Positions 48,333 through 63,400 of a stretch of 64,000 nt of DNA are shown here, one piece after another. Position numbers and translations under genes: made by a program. The first letter of the stretch is position 1, and every line of letters begins with the position of its first letter. The stretch is from Xylocopa sonorina (Eukaryota > Arthropoda > Insecta > Hymenoptera > Apidae): positions 372,001 to 436,000 of the forward strand of contig NW_027490264.1 in NCBI RefSeq assembly GCF_050948175.1, in the 5' to 3' direction. Under the pieces are notes generated by a model, which searched no databases, had not been told where the DNA came from, and saw only the letters and a list, made by a program, of their open reading frames with translations.

Positions 48333-49860
48333 ATTATATCTTATCACGAAACGTAGAAATGAGATGCGATATCGCGACTTAAGTAGCATTAGAACTCTAT
48401 TGCTACGATACGTAGACATCTGCAAACGCTATTTCCTAGGAAGCAATAGTCGCATTTACATTTTTTTGAAGTGAATACGAGGTATACATGACACTTCGCA
48501 ATGAATATTATATCTTATCATGAAACATAGAAGAGGGATGCGATATTGCGTTGTAAGAAGCATTAGAACTCTATTGCCGCGATGCATAGACATCTGCAGA
48601 CGCTATTTCCTGGCATGGAAGTGTCGCACTTACATTCTTTTGAAGTGACTACGAGGTATACATGACATTTCGCGATGAATATTATATCTTATCACGAAAC
48701 ATATAAATGAGATGCGATATCGCGATTTAAGTAGCATTAGAACTCTATTGCTACGATACGTAGACATCTGAATACGCTATTTCCGAGCAAGGAAGTGTTG
48801 CACTTACATTCGTTTGGAGAGAATACGAGGTATACATGGCACTTCGCAATGAATATTATATCTTATCATGAAGCATAGAAATGAGATGCGATATCGACTT
48901 TTGAGAAGCATTAGAACTCTATTGCTACGATACGTAGACATCTGCGAACGCTATTTCCGAGCAAGGAAGATTCGCATTTACATGCTTTTGAAGAGAATAC
49001 GAGGTATACATGACACTTCGCAAAGAACATTATATCTTATCACGAAACATAGAAGAGTGATGCGATATCGCGATCTAAGTAGCATTAGAACTATATTGCT
49101 ACGATACGTAGACATCTGCAAACGCTATTCCCTAGCATGCAATAGTCGCATTTAGTTTCTTTTGAAGTGAATACGAGGTGTACATGACACTTCGCAATGA
49201 ATATTATATCTTATCAGGAAACATAGAAATGAGATGCGATATCGCGTTTTGAGAAGCATTAGAACTCTATTGCTACGATACGTAGACATCTGCTAACGCT
49301 ATTTCCTAGCAAGCAATAGTCGCACTTACATGCTTTTGAAGTGAATTCGAGGTTTACATGACACTTCGGAATGAATATTATAACTTATCATGAAACATAG
49401 AAGAGAGATGCGATATCGCGTTTTAAGAAGCATTAGAACTCTATGGCATCGATGCGGAGACACCAGCAAACGCTATTTCCTGGCATGGAAGTGTGGCACT
49501 TACAATCTTTTGAAGTGAATACGAGGTGTACATGACACTTCGCAATGAATATTATATCTTATCATGAAACATAGAAGTGAGATGCGATATCGCGTTTTAA
49601 GAAGCATTAGAACTCTATGGCCTCGATGCGGACACATCTGCAGACGCTATTTCCCAGCCTCGAAGTGTCGCATTTACATTCTTCTGAAGTGAACACGAGC
49701 TGTACATGACACTTCGCAATGAATATCATATCTTATCATGAAACGTAGAAGAGAGATGCAATATCGCGTTTTAAGAAGCATTAGAACTCTATGGCCTCGA
49801 TGCGGACACATCTGCAGACGCTATTTCCTAGCCTCGAAGTGTCGCATTTACATTCTTTTG
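48333..49860 (-). repeat. 3130-bp-offset duplication, copy 2 (8.8 monomers)
   Basis: Second copy of 45203-46730. It is directly followed by a second match, 49850-50230 to 47590-47970, at a different offset (2260 bp, 13 monomers less 2). A 521-bp, three-monomer offset also links 47.6-48.1 kb with 48.2-48.7 kb in its first and third monomers only. The region is a patchwork of overlapping copies rather than one clean higher-order unit. Confidence 0.88.
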
Positions 49861-51639
49861 AGGTGAATACGAGGTATACATGACACTCCGCAATGAATAT
49901 TATACCTTATCATGAAACATAGAAGTGAGATGCGATATCGCGTTTGAGAAGCATTAGAACTCTATGGCCTCGATGCGGACACATCTGCAGACGCTATTTC
50001 CTAGCCTCGAAGTGTCGCATTTACATTCTTTTGAAGTGAATACGAGGTGTACATGACACTTCGCAATGAACATTATATCTTATCACGAAACGTAGAAATG
50101 AGTTGCGATATCGCGATTTAAGTAGCATTACAACTCTATTGCTACGATACGTGGACATCTGAATACGCCATTTCCTAGCAAGGAAGTGTCGCATTTACAT
50201 TCGTTTGGAGTGAATGCGAGGTATACATGACACTTCGCAATGAATATTATATCTTATCATGAAACATAGAAGAGAGATGCGATATCGCGTTTTAAGAAGC
50301 ATTAGAACCCTATTGCCTCGATGCGGAGATATCTGCAAACGCTATTTCCTAGCATGGAAGTGTCGCATTTACGTCCTTTTGAAGTGAATTCGAGGTATAC
50401 ATGACACTTCGCAATGAACATTATATCTTCTCGTGTGACATAGAATTGAGATGCGATATCGCGTTTTAAGAAGCATTAGAACTCTATTGCCTCGACGCGT
50501 AGGCATCTGCAGACGCTATTTCCTAGCATGGAAGTGTCGCATTTACGTTCTTTTGTAGTGAACACGAGGTATACATGACACTTCGCAATGAATATTATAT
50601 CTTATCACGAAACATATAAATGAGATGCGATATCGCGATCTAAGAAGCATTAGAAATCTATTGCTACCGTACGTAGGCATCTGCGAACGCTATTTCCTAG
50701 CAAGCAATAGTCGCTTTTACATTATTTTGAAGTGAACACGAGGTATACATGACACTTCGCAATGAACATTATATCCTATCATGAAACATAGAAGTGAGAT
50801 GCGATATCGCGATTTAAGAAGCATTAGAACCCTATTGCCTCGATGCGGAGATATCTGCAAACGCTATTTCCTAGCATGGAAGTGTCGCATTTACATTCTT
50901 TTGAAGTGAATTCGTGGTATACATGACACTTCGCTATGAACATTATATCTTCTCATGTGACATAGAATTGAGATGCGATATCGCGTTTTAAGAAGCATTA
51001 GAACTCTATTGCCTCGACGCGTAGACATCTGCAGACGCTATTTCCTAGCATGGAAGTGTCGCATTTACGTTCTTTTGTAGTGAACACGATGTATACATGA
51101 CACTTCGCAATGAATATTATATCTTATCATGAAACATAGAAGAGAGATGCGATATCGCAATTTAAGAAGCATTAGAACTCTATGGCCTCGATGCGGAGAC
51201 ATCTGCTAACGCTATTTCCTAGCATGGACGAGTCGCACTTACATTCTTTTGAAGTGAATACGAGGTATACATGACACTTCGCAATGAATATTATATCTTA
51301 TCACGAAACATATAAATGAGATGCGATATCGCGATTTAAGTAGCATTAGAACTCTATTGCTACGATACGTAGACATCTGCAAACGCTATTTCCTAGCAAG
51401 CAATAGTCGCATTTACGTTCTTTTGAAGTGAATACGAGGTATACATGACACTTCGCAATGAATATTATAACATATCTCGGAACATAGAAGTGAGATGCGA
51501 TATCGCGTTTTAAGAAGCATTAGAACTCTATTGCTACGATACGTAGACATCTGCAAACGCTATTTCCTAGCAAGGAAGATTCGCATTTACATTCTTTAGA
51601 AGTGAATACGAGGTATACATGACACTTCGCAATGAACAT

Positions 51640-53942
51640 TATATCTTATCATGAATCATAGAAGTGAGATGCGATATCGCGTTTTAAGAAGCATTAGAAC
51701 TCTATTGCCTCGACGCGTAGACATCTGCTGACGCTATTTCCTAGCAAGCAATAGTCGCATTTACATTCTTTTGAAGTGAACACGAGGTATACATGACACT
51801 TCGCAATGAATATTATATCTTATCATGAAACATAGAAGAGAGATGCGATATCGCGTTTTGAGAAGCATTAGAACTCTATTGCTACGATACATAGATATCT
51901 GGAAACGCTATTTCCTAGCAAGGAAGATGCGCATTTACATTCTTTTGAAGTGAATACGAGGTATACATGACACTTCGCAATGGACATTATATCTTATCAT
52001 GTAACATAGGAGTGAGATGCGATAGCGCGTTTTAGGAAGCATTATAACCCTATCGCATCGATGCGGAGATATTTGCAAACGCTATTTCCTTGCATGGAAG
52101 TGTCGCATTTACATTTCTTTGAAGTGAATTCGAGGTTTACATGACACTTCGGAACGAATATTATAACTTATCACGAAACATAGAAATGAAATGCGATATC
52201 GCGATATAAGAAGCATTAGAACTCTATTGCTACGATACGTAGGCATCTGCAAACGCTTTTTCCTAGCAAGGGAGATTCGCATTTACATTCTTTTGAAGTG
52301 AATACGAGGTATGCATGACACTTCGCAATGAATATTATAACATATCTCGGAACATAGAAATGAGATGCGATATCGCGTTCTAAGAAGCATTAGAACTCTA
52401 TTGCTACGATACGTAGGCATCTGCAAACGCTGTGCCCAAGCAAGGAATAGTCGCATTTACATTCTTTAGATGTGAATACGAGGTATACATGACACTTCGC
52501 AATGAATATTATATCTTATAATGGAACATAGATATGTGATGCGATATCTCGATCTAAGAAGCATTAGAACTCTATTGCCTCGACGCGTAGACACCTGCAG
52601 ACGCTATTTCCTAGCATGGAAGTGTCGCATTTTCATTCTTTTGTAGTGAATGCGAGGTATACATGATACTTCGCAATGAATCTTATATCTTATCATGAAA
52701 CACAGAAGTGGGATGCGATATCGCGTTTTAAGAAGCATCAGAAGTCTATGGCCTCGATGCGGAGACATCTGCAAACGCTATTTCCTAGCATGGAAGTGTT
52801 GCACTTACATTCTTCTGAAGTGAATACGAGGTATACATGACACTCCGCAATGAATATTATATCTTACCATGAAACATAGAAGTGAGATGCGATATCGCGT
52901 TTTAAGAAGCATTAGAACTCTATTGCTACGATACGTAGAGATCTGAATAAGCTATTTCCTGGCAAGGAAGTGTTGCATTTACATTCGTTTGGAGGGAATA
53001 CGAGGTATACATGACACATCGCAATGAATATTATATCTTATAATGAATCATAGAAATGAGATGGGATATCGAGATTTAAGTAGCATTAGATCTCTATTGC
53101 TACGATACGTAGGCATCTGAATACGCCATTTCCTAGCAAGGAAGTGTCGCATTTACATTCGTTTGGAGAGAATACGAGGTACACATGACACTTCGCAATG
53201 AATATTATATCTTATCATGAATCATAGAAGTGAGATGCGATATCGCGTTTTAAGAAGCATTAGAACCTTACTGCCTCGACGCGTAGACATCTGCAGACGC
53301 TATTTGCTAGCATGGAAGTGTCGCATTTACATTCTTTTGAAGTGAATACGAGGTACACATGACACTTCGCAATGAATATTATATCTTATCATGAAGCATA
53401 GAAATGAGATGCGATATCGCGTCTTAAGAAGCATTAGAACCCTATTGCCTCGATGTGGAGATTTCTGCAAACGCTATTTCCTAGCAAGCAATAGTCGCAC
53501 TTACATTCTTTTGAAGTGAATACGATGTATACATGACACTTCGCAATGAATATTATATCTTATCACGAAACATATAAATGAGGTGTCATATCGCGATTTA
53601 AGTAGCATTAGAACGCTATTGCTACGATACGTAGACATCTGCAAACGCTATTTCCTAGCAAGCAATAGTCGCATTTACATTCTTTTGAAGTGAATACAAG
53701 GTATACATGACCAATCGCATTGAATATTATATCTTATCACGAAACATAGAAATGAGATGCGATATCGCGATTTAAGTAGCATTAGAAATCTATGGCCTCG
53801 AAGCGGAGACATCTGCAAACGCTATTTGCTAGCATGGAAGTGTCGCACTTACATTCCTTTGAAGTGAATACGAGGTATACATGACACTTCGCAATGAATA
53901 TTATATCTTATCATGAAACATAGAAGAGAGATGCGATATCGC
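51640..53942 (-). repeat. 4523-bp-offset duplication, copy 1 (13 monomers)
   Basis: About 2.3 kb matches 56163-58465 at offset 4523 bp (26 monomers less 1). Shared rare variants include GCGATAGCGCGTTTTAGG, AACATATCTCGGAACATAG, GCTGTGCCCAAGCAAGG and ATGGGATATCGAG. I saw one difference (TTTCTGC at 53462 versus TATCTGC at 57985). The comparison was by eye. Confidence 0.9.
52558..53160 (-). repeat. 3.5-monomer module present three times
   Basis: This module recurs at 53950-54552 (offset 1392 bp, exactly 8 monomers) and at 57081-57683 within the 4523-bp-offset duplication. It is marked by GTAGACACCTGCAGACGC, CATGATACTTCGCAATGAATC, GAGATCTGAATAAGC and TGGAGGGAATACGAGG. The 8-monomer spacing places it as a separate, earlier or overlapping amplification from the 26-monomer one. 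Confidence 0.88.
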
Positions 53943-53949
53943 GTTGTAA

Positions 53950-54552
53950 GAAGCATTAGAACTCTATTGCCTCGACGCGTAGACACCTGCAGACGCTATT
54001 TCCTAGCATGGAAGTGTCGCATTTTCATTCTTTTGTAGTGAATGCGAGGTATACATGATACTTCGCAATGAATCTTATATCTTATCATGAAACACAGAAG
54101 TGGGATGCGATATCGCGTTTTAAGAAGCATCAGAAGTCTATGGCCTCGATGCGGAGACATCTGCAAACGCTATTTCCTAGCATGGAAGTGTTGCACTTAC
54201 ATTCTTCTGAAGTGAATACGAGGTATACATGACACTCCGCAATGAATATTATATCTTACCATGAAACATAGAAGTGAGATGCGATATCGCGTTTTAAGAA
54301 GCATTAGAACTCTATTGCTACGATACGTAGAGATCTGAATAAGCTATTTCCTGGCAAGGAAGTGTTGCATTTACATTCGTTTGGAGGGAATACGAGGTAT
54401 ACATGACACATCGCAATGAATATTATATCTTATAATGAATCATAGAAATGAGATGGGATATCGAGATTTAAGTAGCATTAGATCTCTATTGCTACGATAC
54501 GTAGGCATCTGAATACGCCATTTCCTAGCAAGGAAGTGTCGCATTTACATTC
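53950..54552 (-). repeat. 3.5-monomer module, second copy
   Basis: Copy of 52558-53160. It ends where CATTCGCTGGAGTGAATGCG replaces CATTCGTTTGGAGAGAATAC. What follows (54553 to about 54760) instead matches 47080-47290, including GCAATATCGCGTTTCAAG and CCGAGCAACGAAGATTCG, at about 43 monomers' distance. The junction is therefore a switch between two source regions. Confidence 0.85.
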
Positions 54553-56162
54553 GCTGGAGTGAATGCGAGGTATACATGACACTTCGCAATGAACATTATA
54601 TCTTATCATGAAACATAGAAGAGAGATGCAATATCGCGTTTCAAGAAGCATTAGAACTCTATGGCCTCGATGCGGAGACATCTGCAAACGCTATTTCCGA
54701 GCAACGAAGATTCGCATTTACATTCTTTTGAAGTGAATACGAGGTGTACATGACACTTCGCAATGAATATTATATCTTATCAGGAAACATAGAAATGAGA
54801 TGCGATATCGCGTTTTAAGAAATATTAGAAATCTATGGCCTCGAAGCGGAGACATCTGCAAACGCTATTCTCTAGCATGGAAGTGTCGCACTTACATTCC
54901 TTTGAAGTGAATACAGGGTATACATGACACTTCGCAATGAATATTATATCCTATCATGAAACATAGAAATGAGATGCGATATCGCGTATTGAGGAGCATT
55001 AGTACTCTATTGCTAAGATACGTAGACATCTGCAAACGCTATTTCCTGGCAAGGAAGATTCGCATTTACCTTCTTTTGAACTGAATACGAGGTATACGTG
55101 ACACTTCGCAATGAACATTATATCTTATCATGTGACATAGAATTGAGATGCGATATCGCGTTTTAAGAAGCATTAGAACTCTATTGTCTCGACGCGTAGA
55201 CATCTGCAGGCGCTATTACCTAACATGGAAGTGTCGCATTTACATTCTTTTGTAGTGAACACGAGGTATACATGACACTTCGCAGTGAATATTATATCTT
55301 ATCATGAAACATAGAAGAGAGATGCGATATCGCAATTTATGAAGCATTAGAACTCTATGGCCTCGATGCGGAGACATCTGCAAACGCTATTTCCTAGCAT
55401 GGAAGTGTCGCACTTACATTCTTTTGAAGTGAATACGATGTATACATGATACTTCCCAATGAATATTATATCTTATCACGAAGCATAGAAATGAGATTCG
55501 ATATCGCGTTTTGAGAAGCATTAGAACTCTATTGCTACGATACATAGATATCTGCAAACGCTATTTCCTAGCAAGGAAGATTCGCATTTACATTCTTTAG
55601 AAGTGAATACGAGGTATACATGACACTTCGCAATGAACATTATATCTTATCATGAAACATAGAAGTGAGATGCGATATCGCGTTTGAAGAAGCATTAGAA
55701 CTCTATTGCCTCGACGCGTAGACATCTGCAGACGCTATTTCCTAGCATGGATGCGTCGCATTTACATTCTTTTGTAGTGAATACGAGGTGTACATGACAC
55801 TTCGCCATGACTATTATATCTTATCACGAAGCATAGAAATGGGATGCGTTATCGCGTTTTGAGGAGCATTAGAACTCTATTGCTACGATACATAGATATC
55901 TGGAAACGCTATTTCCTAGCAAGGAAGATGCGCATTTACATTCTTTTGAAGTGAATACGAGGTATACATGACACTTCGCAATGAATTTTATATCATATCA
56001 TGAAACATAGAAGAGAGATGCGATATCGCGTTGTAAGAAGCATTAATACTCTATGGCCTCGAAGCGGAGACATCTGCAAACGCTATTTGCTAGCAAGGAA
56101 GTGTCGCATTTATATTCGTTTGGAGAGAATACGAGGTATACATGACACTTCGCAATGAATAT

Positions 56163-58465
56163 TATATCTTATCATGAATCATAGAAGTGAGATGCGATAT
56201 CGCGTTTTAAGAAGCATTAGAACTCTATTGCCTCGACGCGTAGACATCTGCTGACGCTATTTCCTAGCAAGCAATAGTCGCATTTACATTCTTTTGAAGT
56301 GAACACGAGGTATACATGACACTTCGCAATGAATATTATATCTTATCATGAAACATAGAAGAGAGATGCGATATCGCGTTTTGAGAAGCATTAGAACTCT
56401 ATTGCTACGATACATAGATATCTGGAAACGCTATTTCCTAGCAAGGAAGATGCGCATTTACATTCTTTTGAAGTGAATACGAGGTATACATGACACTTCG
56501 CAATGGACATTATATCTTATCATGTAACATAGGAGTGAGATGCGATAGCGCGTTTTAGGAAGCATTATAACCCTATCGCATCGATGCGGAGATATTTGCA
56601 AACGCTATTTCCTTGCATGGAAGTGTCGCATTTACATTTCTTTGAAGTGAATTCGAGGTTTACATGACACTTCGGAACGAATATTATAACTTATCACGAA
56701 ACATAGAAATGAAATGCGATATCGCGATATAAGAAGCATTAGAACTCTATTGCTACGATACGTAGGCATCTGCAAACGCTTTTTCCTAGCAAGGGAGATT
56801 CGCATTTACATTCTTTTGAAGTGAATACGAGGTATGCATGACACTTCGCAATGAATATTATAACATATCTCGGAACATAGAAATGAGATGCGATATCGCG
56901 TTCTAAGAAGCATTAGAACTCTATTGCTACGATACGTAGGCATCTGCAAACGCTGTGCCCAAGCAAGGAATAGTCGCATTTACATTCTTTAGATGTGAAT
57001 ACGAGGTATACATGACACTTCGCAATGAATATTATATCTTATAATGGAACATAGATATGTGATGCGATATCTCGATCTAAGAAGCATTAGAACTCTATTG
57101 CCTCGACGCGTAGACACCTGCAGACGCTATTTCCTAGCATGGAAGTGTCGCATTTTCATTCTTTTGTAGTGAATGCGAGGTATACATGATACTTCGCAAT
57201 GAATCTTATATCTTATCATGAAACACAGAAGTGGGATGCGATATCGCGTTTTAAGAAGCATCAGAAGTCTATGGCCTCGATGCGGAGACATCTGCAAACG
57301 CTATTTCCTAGCATGGAAGTGTTGCACTTACATTCTTCTGAAGTGAATACGAGGTATACATGACACTCCGCAATGAATATTATATCTTACCATGAAACAT
57401 AGAAGTGAGATGCGATATCGCGTTTTAAGAAGCATTAGAACTCTATTGCTACGATACGTAGAGATCTGAATAAGCTATTTCCTGGCAAGGAAGTGTTGCA
57501 TTTACATTCGTTTGGAGGGAATACGAGGTATACATGACACATCGCAATGAATATTATATCTTATAATGAATCATAGAAATGAGATGGGATATCGAGATTT
57601 AAGTAGCATTAGATCTCTATTGCTACGATACGTAGGCATCTGAATACGCCATTTCCTAGCAAGGAAGTGTCGCATTTACATTCGTTTGGAGAGAATACGA
57701 GGTACACATGACACTTCGCAATGAATATTATATCTTATCATGAATCATAGAAGTGAGATGCGATATCGCGTTTTAAGAAGCATTAGAACCTTACTGCCTC
57801 GACGCGTAGACATCTGCAGACGCTATTTGCTAGCATGGAAGTGTCGCATTTACATTCTTTTGAAGTGAATACGAGGTACACATGACACTTCGCAATGAAT
57901 ATTATATCTTATCATGAAGCATAGAAATGAGATGCGATATCGCGTCTTAAGAAGCATTAGAACCCTATTGCCTCGATGTGGAGATATCTGCAAACGCTAT
58001 TTCCTAGCAAGCAATAGTCGCACTTACATTCTTTTGAAGTGAATACGATGTATACATGACACTTCGCAATGAATATTATATCTTATCACGAAACATATAA
58101 ATGAGGTGTCATATCGCGATTTAAGTAGCATTAGAACGCTATTGCTACGATACGTAGACATCTGCAAACGCTATTTCCTAGCAAGCAATAGTCGCATTTA
58201 CATTCTTTTGAAGTGAATACAAGGTATACATGACCAATCGCATTGAATATTATATCTTATCACGAAACATAGAAATGAGATGCGATATCGCGATTTAAGT
58301 AGCATTAGAAATCTATGGCCTCGAAGCGGAGACATCTGCAAACGCTATTTGCTAGCATGGAAGTGTCGCACTTACATTCCTTTGAAGTGAATACGAGGTA
58401 TACATGACACTTCGCAATGAATATTATATCTTATCATGAAACATAGAAGAGAGATGCGATATCGC
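56163..58465 (-). repeat. 4523-bp-offset duplication, copy 2 (13 monomers)
   Basis: Second copy of 51640-53942. Its left part (about 56176-56766) has a third copy at 59830-60420, offset 3654 bp, exactly 21 monomers. The match to copy 1 ends at GCGATATCGC; here the text continues AATTTATG where copy 1 continues GTTGTAAG. Confidence 0.9.
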
Positions 58466-59829
58466 AATTTATGAAGCATTAGAACTCTATGGCCTCGATG
58501 CGGAGACATCTGCAAACGCTATTTCCTAGCATGGAAGTGTCGCACTTACATTCTTTTGAAGTGAATACGAGGTATACATGGCACTTCGCAATGAATATTA
58601 TATCTTATCACTAAACATAGAAATGAAATGTGACATCTCGTTTTAAGAAGCATTAGGACTCTTTTGCTACGATACGTAGACATCTGCAAACGCTATTTCC
58701 TAGGATGGAAACGTCGCATTTACATTTTTTGAAGTGAATACGAGGTATACATGACACTTCGCAATGAATATTATATCTTATCACGAAACATATAAATGAG
58801 ATGCGATATCGCGATTTATGTAGCAGTAGAACACTATTGCTACGATACGTAGACATCTGCAAACGCTATTTCCTAGTAAGCAATAGTAGCACTTACATTC
58901 TTTTGAAGTGAATACGAGGTATACATGACACTTCGCAATGAATATTATGTCTTATCATGAAACATAGAAGAGAGATGCGATATCGCGTTTTAAGAAGCAT
59001 TAGAAATCTATGGCCTCGATGCGGAGACATCTGCAAACGCTATTCTCTAGCATGGAAGTGTCGCACTTACATTCCGTTGAAGTGAATACGAGGTATACAT
59101 GACACTTCGCAATGAATATTATATCTTATCATGAAGCATAGAAATGAGATGCGATATCGCGTATTGAGGAGCATTAGAACTCTATTGCTACGATACTTAG
59201 ACATCTGCAAACGCTATTTCCTAGCAAGGAAGATTCGCATTTACCTTCTTTTGAAGTGAATACGAGGTATACGTGACACTTCACAATGAACATTATATCT
59301 TATCATGTGACATAGAATTGAGATGCGATATCGCGTTTTAAGAGGCATTAGAACTCTATTGCCTCGACGCGTAGACATCTGCAGACGCTATTGCCTAACA
59401 TGGAAGTGTCGCATTTACATTCTTTTGTAGTGAACACGAGGTATACATGACACTTCGCATTGAATATTATATCTTATCATGAAACATAGAAGAGAGATGC
59501 GATATCGCAATTTAAGAAAGCATTAGAACTCTATGGCCTCGATGCGGAGACATCTGCAAACGCTACTTCCTAGCATGGAAGTGTCGCACTTACATTCTTT
59601 TGAAGTGAATACGAGGTATACATGACACTTCCCAATGAATATTATATCTTATCACGAAGCATAGAAATGAGATGCGATATCGCGTTTTGAGAAGCATTAG
59701 AACTCTATTGCTACGATACATAGATATCTGCAAACGCTATCTCCTAGCAAGGAAGATTCGCATTTACATTCTTTTGAAGTGAATACGAGGTATACCTGAC
59801 ACTTCGCAATGAACATTATATCTTATCAT

Positions 59830-60420
59830 GAAACATAGAAGTGAGATGCGATATCGCGTTTTAAGAAGCATTAGAACTCTATTGCCTCGACGCGTAGACA
59901 TCTGCAGACGCTATTTCCTAGCAAGCAATAGTCGCATTTACATTCTTTTGAAGTGAACACGAGGTATACATGACACTTCGCAATGAATATTATATCTTAT
60001 CATGAAACATAGAAGAGAGATGCGATATCGCGTTTTGAGAAGCATTAGAACTCTATTGCTACGATACATAGATATCTGGAAACGCTATTTCCTAGCAAGG
60101 AAGATGCGCATTTACATTCTTTTGAAGTGAATACGAGGTATACATGACACTTCGCAATGGACATTATATCTTATCATGTAACATAGGAGTGAGATGCGAT
60201 AGCGCGTTTTAGGAAGCATTATAACCCTATCGCATCGATGCGGAGATATTTGCAAACGCTATTTCCTTGCATGGAAGTGTCGCATTTACATTTCTTTGAA
60301 GTGAATTCGAGGTTTACATGACACTTCGGAACGAATATTATAACTTATCACGAAACATAGAAATGAAATGCGATATCGCGATATAAGAAGCATTAGAACT
60401 CTATTGCTACGATACGTAGG
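59830..60420 (-). repeat. Third copy of the GCGATAGCGCG module
   Basis: About 3.4 monomers identical or nearly so to 56176-56766 and 51653-52243. They carry CATAGATATCTGGAAACGC, AATGGACATTATATC, GCGATAGCGCGTTTTAGG and CGGAACGAATATTATAAC. It differs near its start (CTGCAGACGC versus CTGCTGACGC). It ends where GGCAACTGCAAACGC replaces GGCATCTGCAAACGC. Confidence 0.85.
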
Positions 60421-63400
60421 CAACTGCAAACGCTATTTCCTAGCAAGCAATAGTCGCATTTACATTCTTTTGATGTGAACACGAGGTATACATGACACTT
60501 CGCAATGAATATTATATCTTATCATGAAACATAGAAGAGAGATGCGATATCGCGTTTTAAGAAGCTTTAGATATCTATTGCCTCGATGCGGAGACATCTG
60601 CAAACGCTATTTCCTAGCATGGAAGTGTCGCACTTACATTCCGTTGAAGTGAATACGAGGTATACATGACACTTCGCAATGAATATTATATCTTATCACG
60701 AAACATATAAATGAGATGCGATATCGCGATTTAAGTAGCATTAGAACCCTATTGCTACGATACCTAGACATCTGCAAACTCTATTTCCTAGCAAGCAATA
60801 GTCGCATTTACATTCTTTTGAAGTGAATACGAGGTATACATGACACTTCGCAATGAGTATTATATCTTATCATGAAACATAGAAGTGAGATGCGATATAG
60901 CGTTTGAAGAAGCATTAGAACTCTATTGCCTCGACGCGTAGACATCTGCAGACGCTATTTCCTAGCAAGGCATAGTCGCATTTACATTCATTTGAAGTGA
61001 ATACGAGGTATACATGACACTTCGGAGTGGATATTATATCTTATCATCAAACATAGAAATGAGATGCGATATCGCGTTTTAAGAAGCATTAGAGCACTAT
61101 TGCCTCGATACGTAGATATCTGCAAACGCTATTTCCTAGCAAGGAAGTGTCGCATTTACATTCTTTTGATGTGAATACGAGGTATACATGACATTTCGCA
61201 ATGGATATTATGTCTTATCACGAAACATCGAAATATGATGCGACATCACGTTTTAAGAAGCATTCGAAGTCTATTGCCTCGATCCGCGGACATCTGCAAA
61301 CGCTACTTCCTAGCAAGGAAGTGTCGCATTTACATTCATTTGAAGTGAATACGAGGAATAATTGACACTTCGCAATGGATATTATATCTTATCATGAAAC
61401 ATAGAAATGAGATGCGATATCGCATTTTAAGAAGCATTAGAACTCTATTGCCTCGATACGTAGACATCTGCAAACGCTATTTCCTAGCAAGCAATAGTCG
61501 CATTTACATTTTTTTGAAGTGAATACGAGGTATACATGACACTTCGCAATGAATATTATATCTTATCATGAAACATAGAAGAGAGATGCGATATCTCAAT
61601 TTTTGAAGCATTAGAACTCTATGGCCTCGATGCGGAGACATCTGCAAACGCTATTTCCTAGCATGGAAGTGTCGCACTTACATTCTTTTGAAGTGAATAC
61701 GAGGTATACATGACACTTCCCAATGAATATTATATATTATCACGAAGCATAGAAATGAGATGCGATATCGCGTTTTAGAAGCATTAGAACTCTATTGCTA
61801 CGATACATAGATATCTGCAAACGCTATTTCCTAGCAAGGAAGATTCGCATTTACATTCTTTTGAAGTGAATACGAGGTATACATGACACTTCGCAATGAA
61901 CATTATATCTTATCACGAAACATATAAATGAGATGCGATATCGCGATCTAAGAAGCATTAGAACTCTATTGCTACGATACGTAGGCATCTGCGAACGCTA
62001 TTTCCTAGCAAGCAATAGTCGCATTTACATTCTTTTGAAGTGAACACGAGGTATACATGACACTTCGCAATGAATATTATATCTTATCATGAAACATAGA
62101 AGGGGGATGCGATATCGCGTTGTAAGAAGCATTAAACTCTATGGCCTCGATGCGGAGACATCTGCAAATGCTATTTCCTGGCATGGAAGTGTCGCACTTA
62201 CATTCTTTTGAAGTGAATACGAGGTATACATGACACTTCGCAATGAACATTATATTTTATCATGAAACATAGATGTGAGATGCGATATAGCGTTATAAGA
62301 AGCATTAGAACTCTATTGCCTCGACGCGTAGACATCTGCAGACGCTATTTCCTAGCATCGAAGTGTCACATTTACATTCATTTGTAGTGAATATGAGGAA
62401 TACGTGACACTTCGGAATGAATATTATAACTTATCACGAAACATAGAAATGAGATGCGATATCGAGATCTAAAAAGCATTAGAATTCCATTGCTACGAAA
62501 CGTAGGCATCTGCAGACGTTATTTCCTAGCAAGGAGTAGTCGCATTTACATACTTTTGAAGTGAATACGAGGTATACATTACTCTTCGCAATGAATATTA
62601 TATCTTATCATGAAACATAGAAGTGAGATGCGATATCGCATTTAAGAAGCATTAGAACTCTATTGCCTCGACGCGTAGACATCTGCAGACGCTATTTCCT
62701 AGCATGGAAGTGTCGCCTTTACAATCTTATGAAGTGAATACGAGGTGTACATGACACTTCGCAATGAATATTACATCTTATCACGAAACATAGAAATGAG
62801 GTGCGATATCGCGTTCTAAGAAGCTTTAGAGCTCTATTGCTTCGATTCGTAGTAATTTAGAAACGCTAGCTCCTAGCAAGGAAGTGCGGCATTTACATTA
62901 CTTCGAAGTGTAGTCGAGGTATACACAATACTTCGGAATGAATATTATGTCATAGCATGAAACATTGAAATGAGATGCGATATCACGTTTTGGAAGCATC
63001 ACAAATCTATTGCTTCGATACTTAGACGTCTGGAAACCATATTTCCTAGCAAGGAAGTGTGGCATTAACATTCGTCTGATGTGTAGACGAGATATACATA
63101 ACAATTCGCAATAAATATTATATCCCATCATGAATTATAGAACTGCGATGCGATATTGCGTTTTAAGGAGCATTACAACTCCGTTGCTTCGATACGCAGA
63201 CACCTGGGAACGCATTTCGTAGCGAGGAAGTATGGCATTTACATTCATTTGAAGTGTAAGCGAGGTATACATGCTACATCGCAATGAATATTATATCTTA
63301 TCATGAAACATAGAAATGAGATGCGATATCGCGATCTAAGAAGTGTCACAACTCTAATTCTGCGATACGAAGACATCTGCAATCGCCATTTCCTAGCAAG

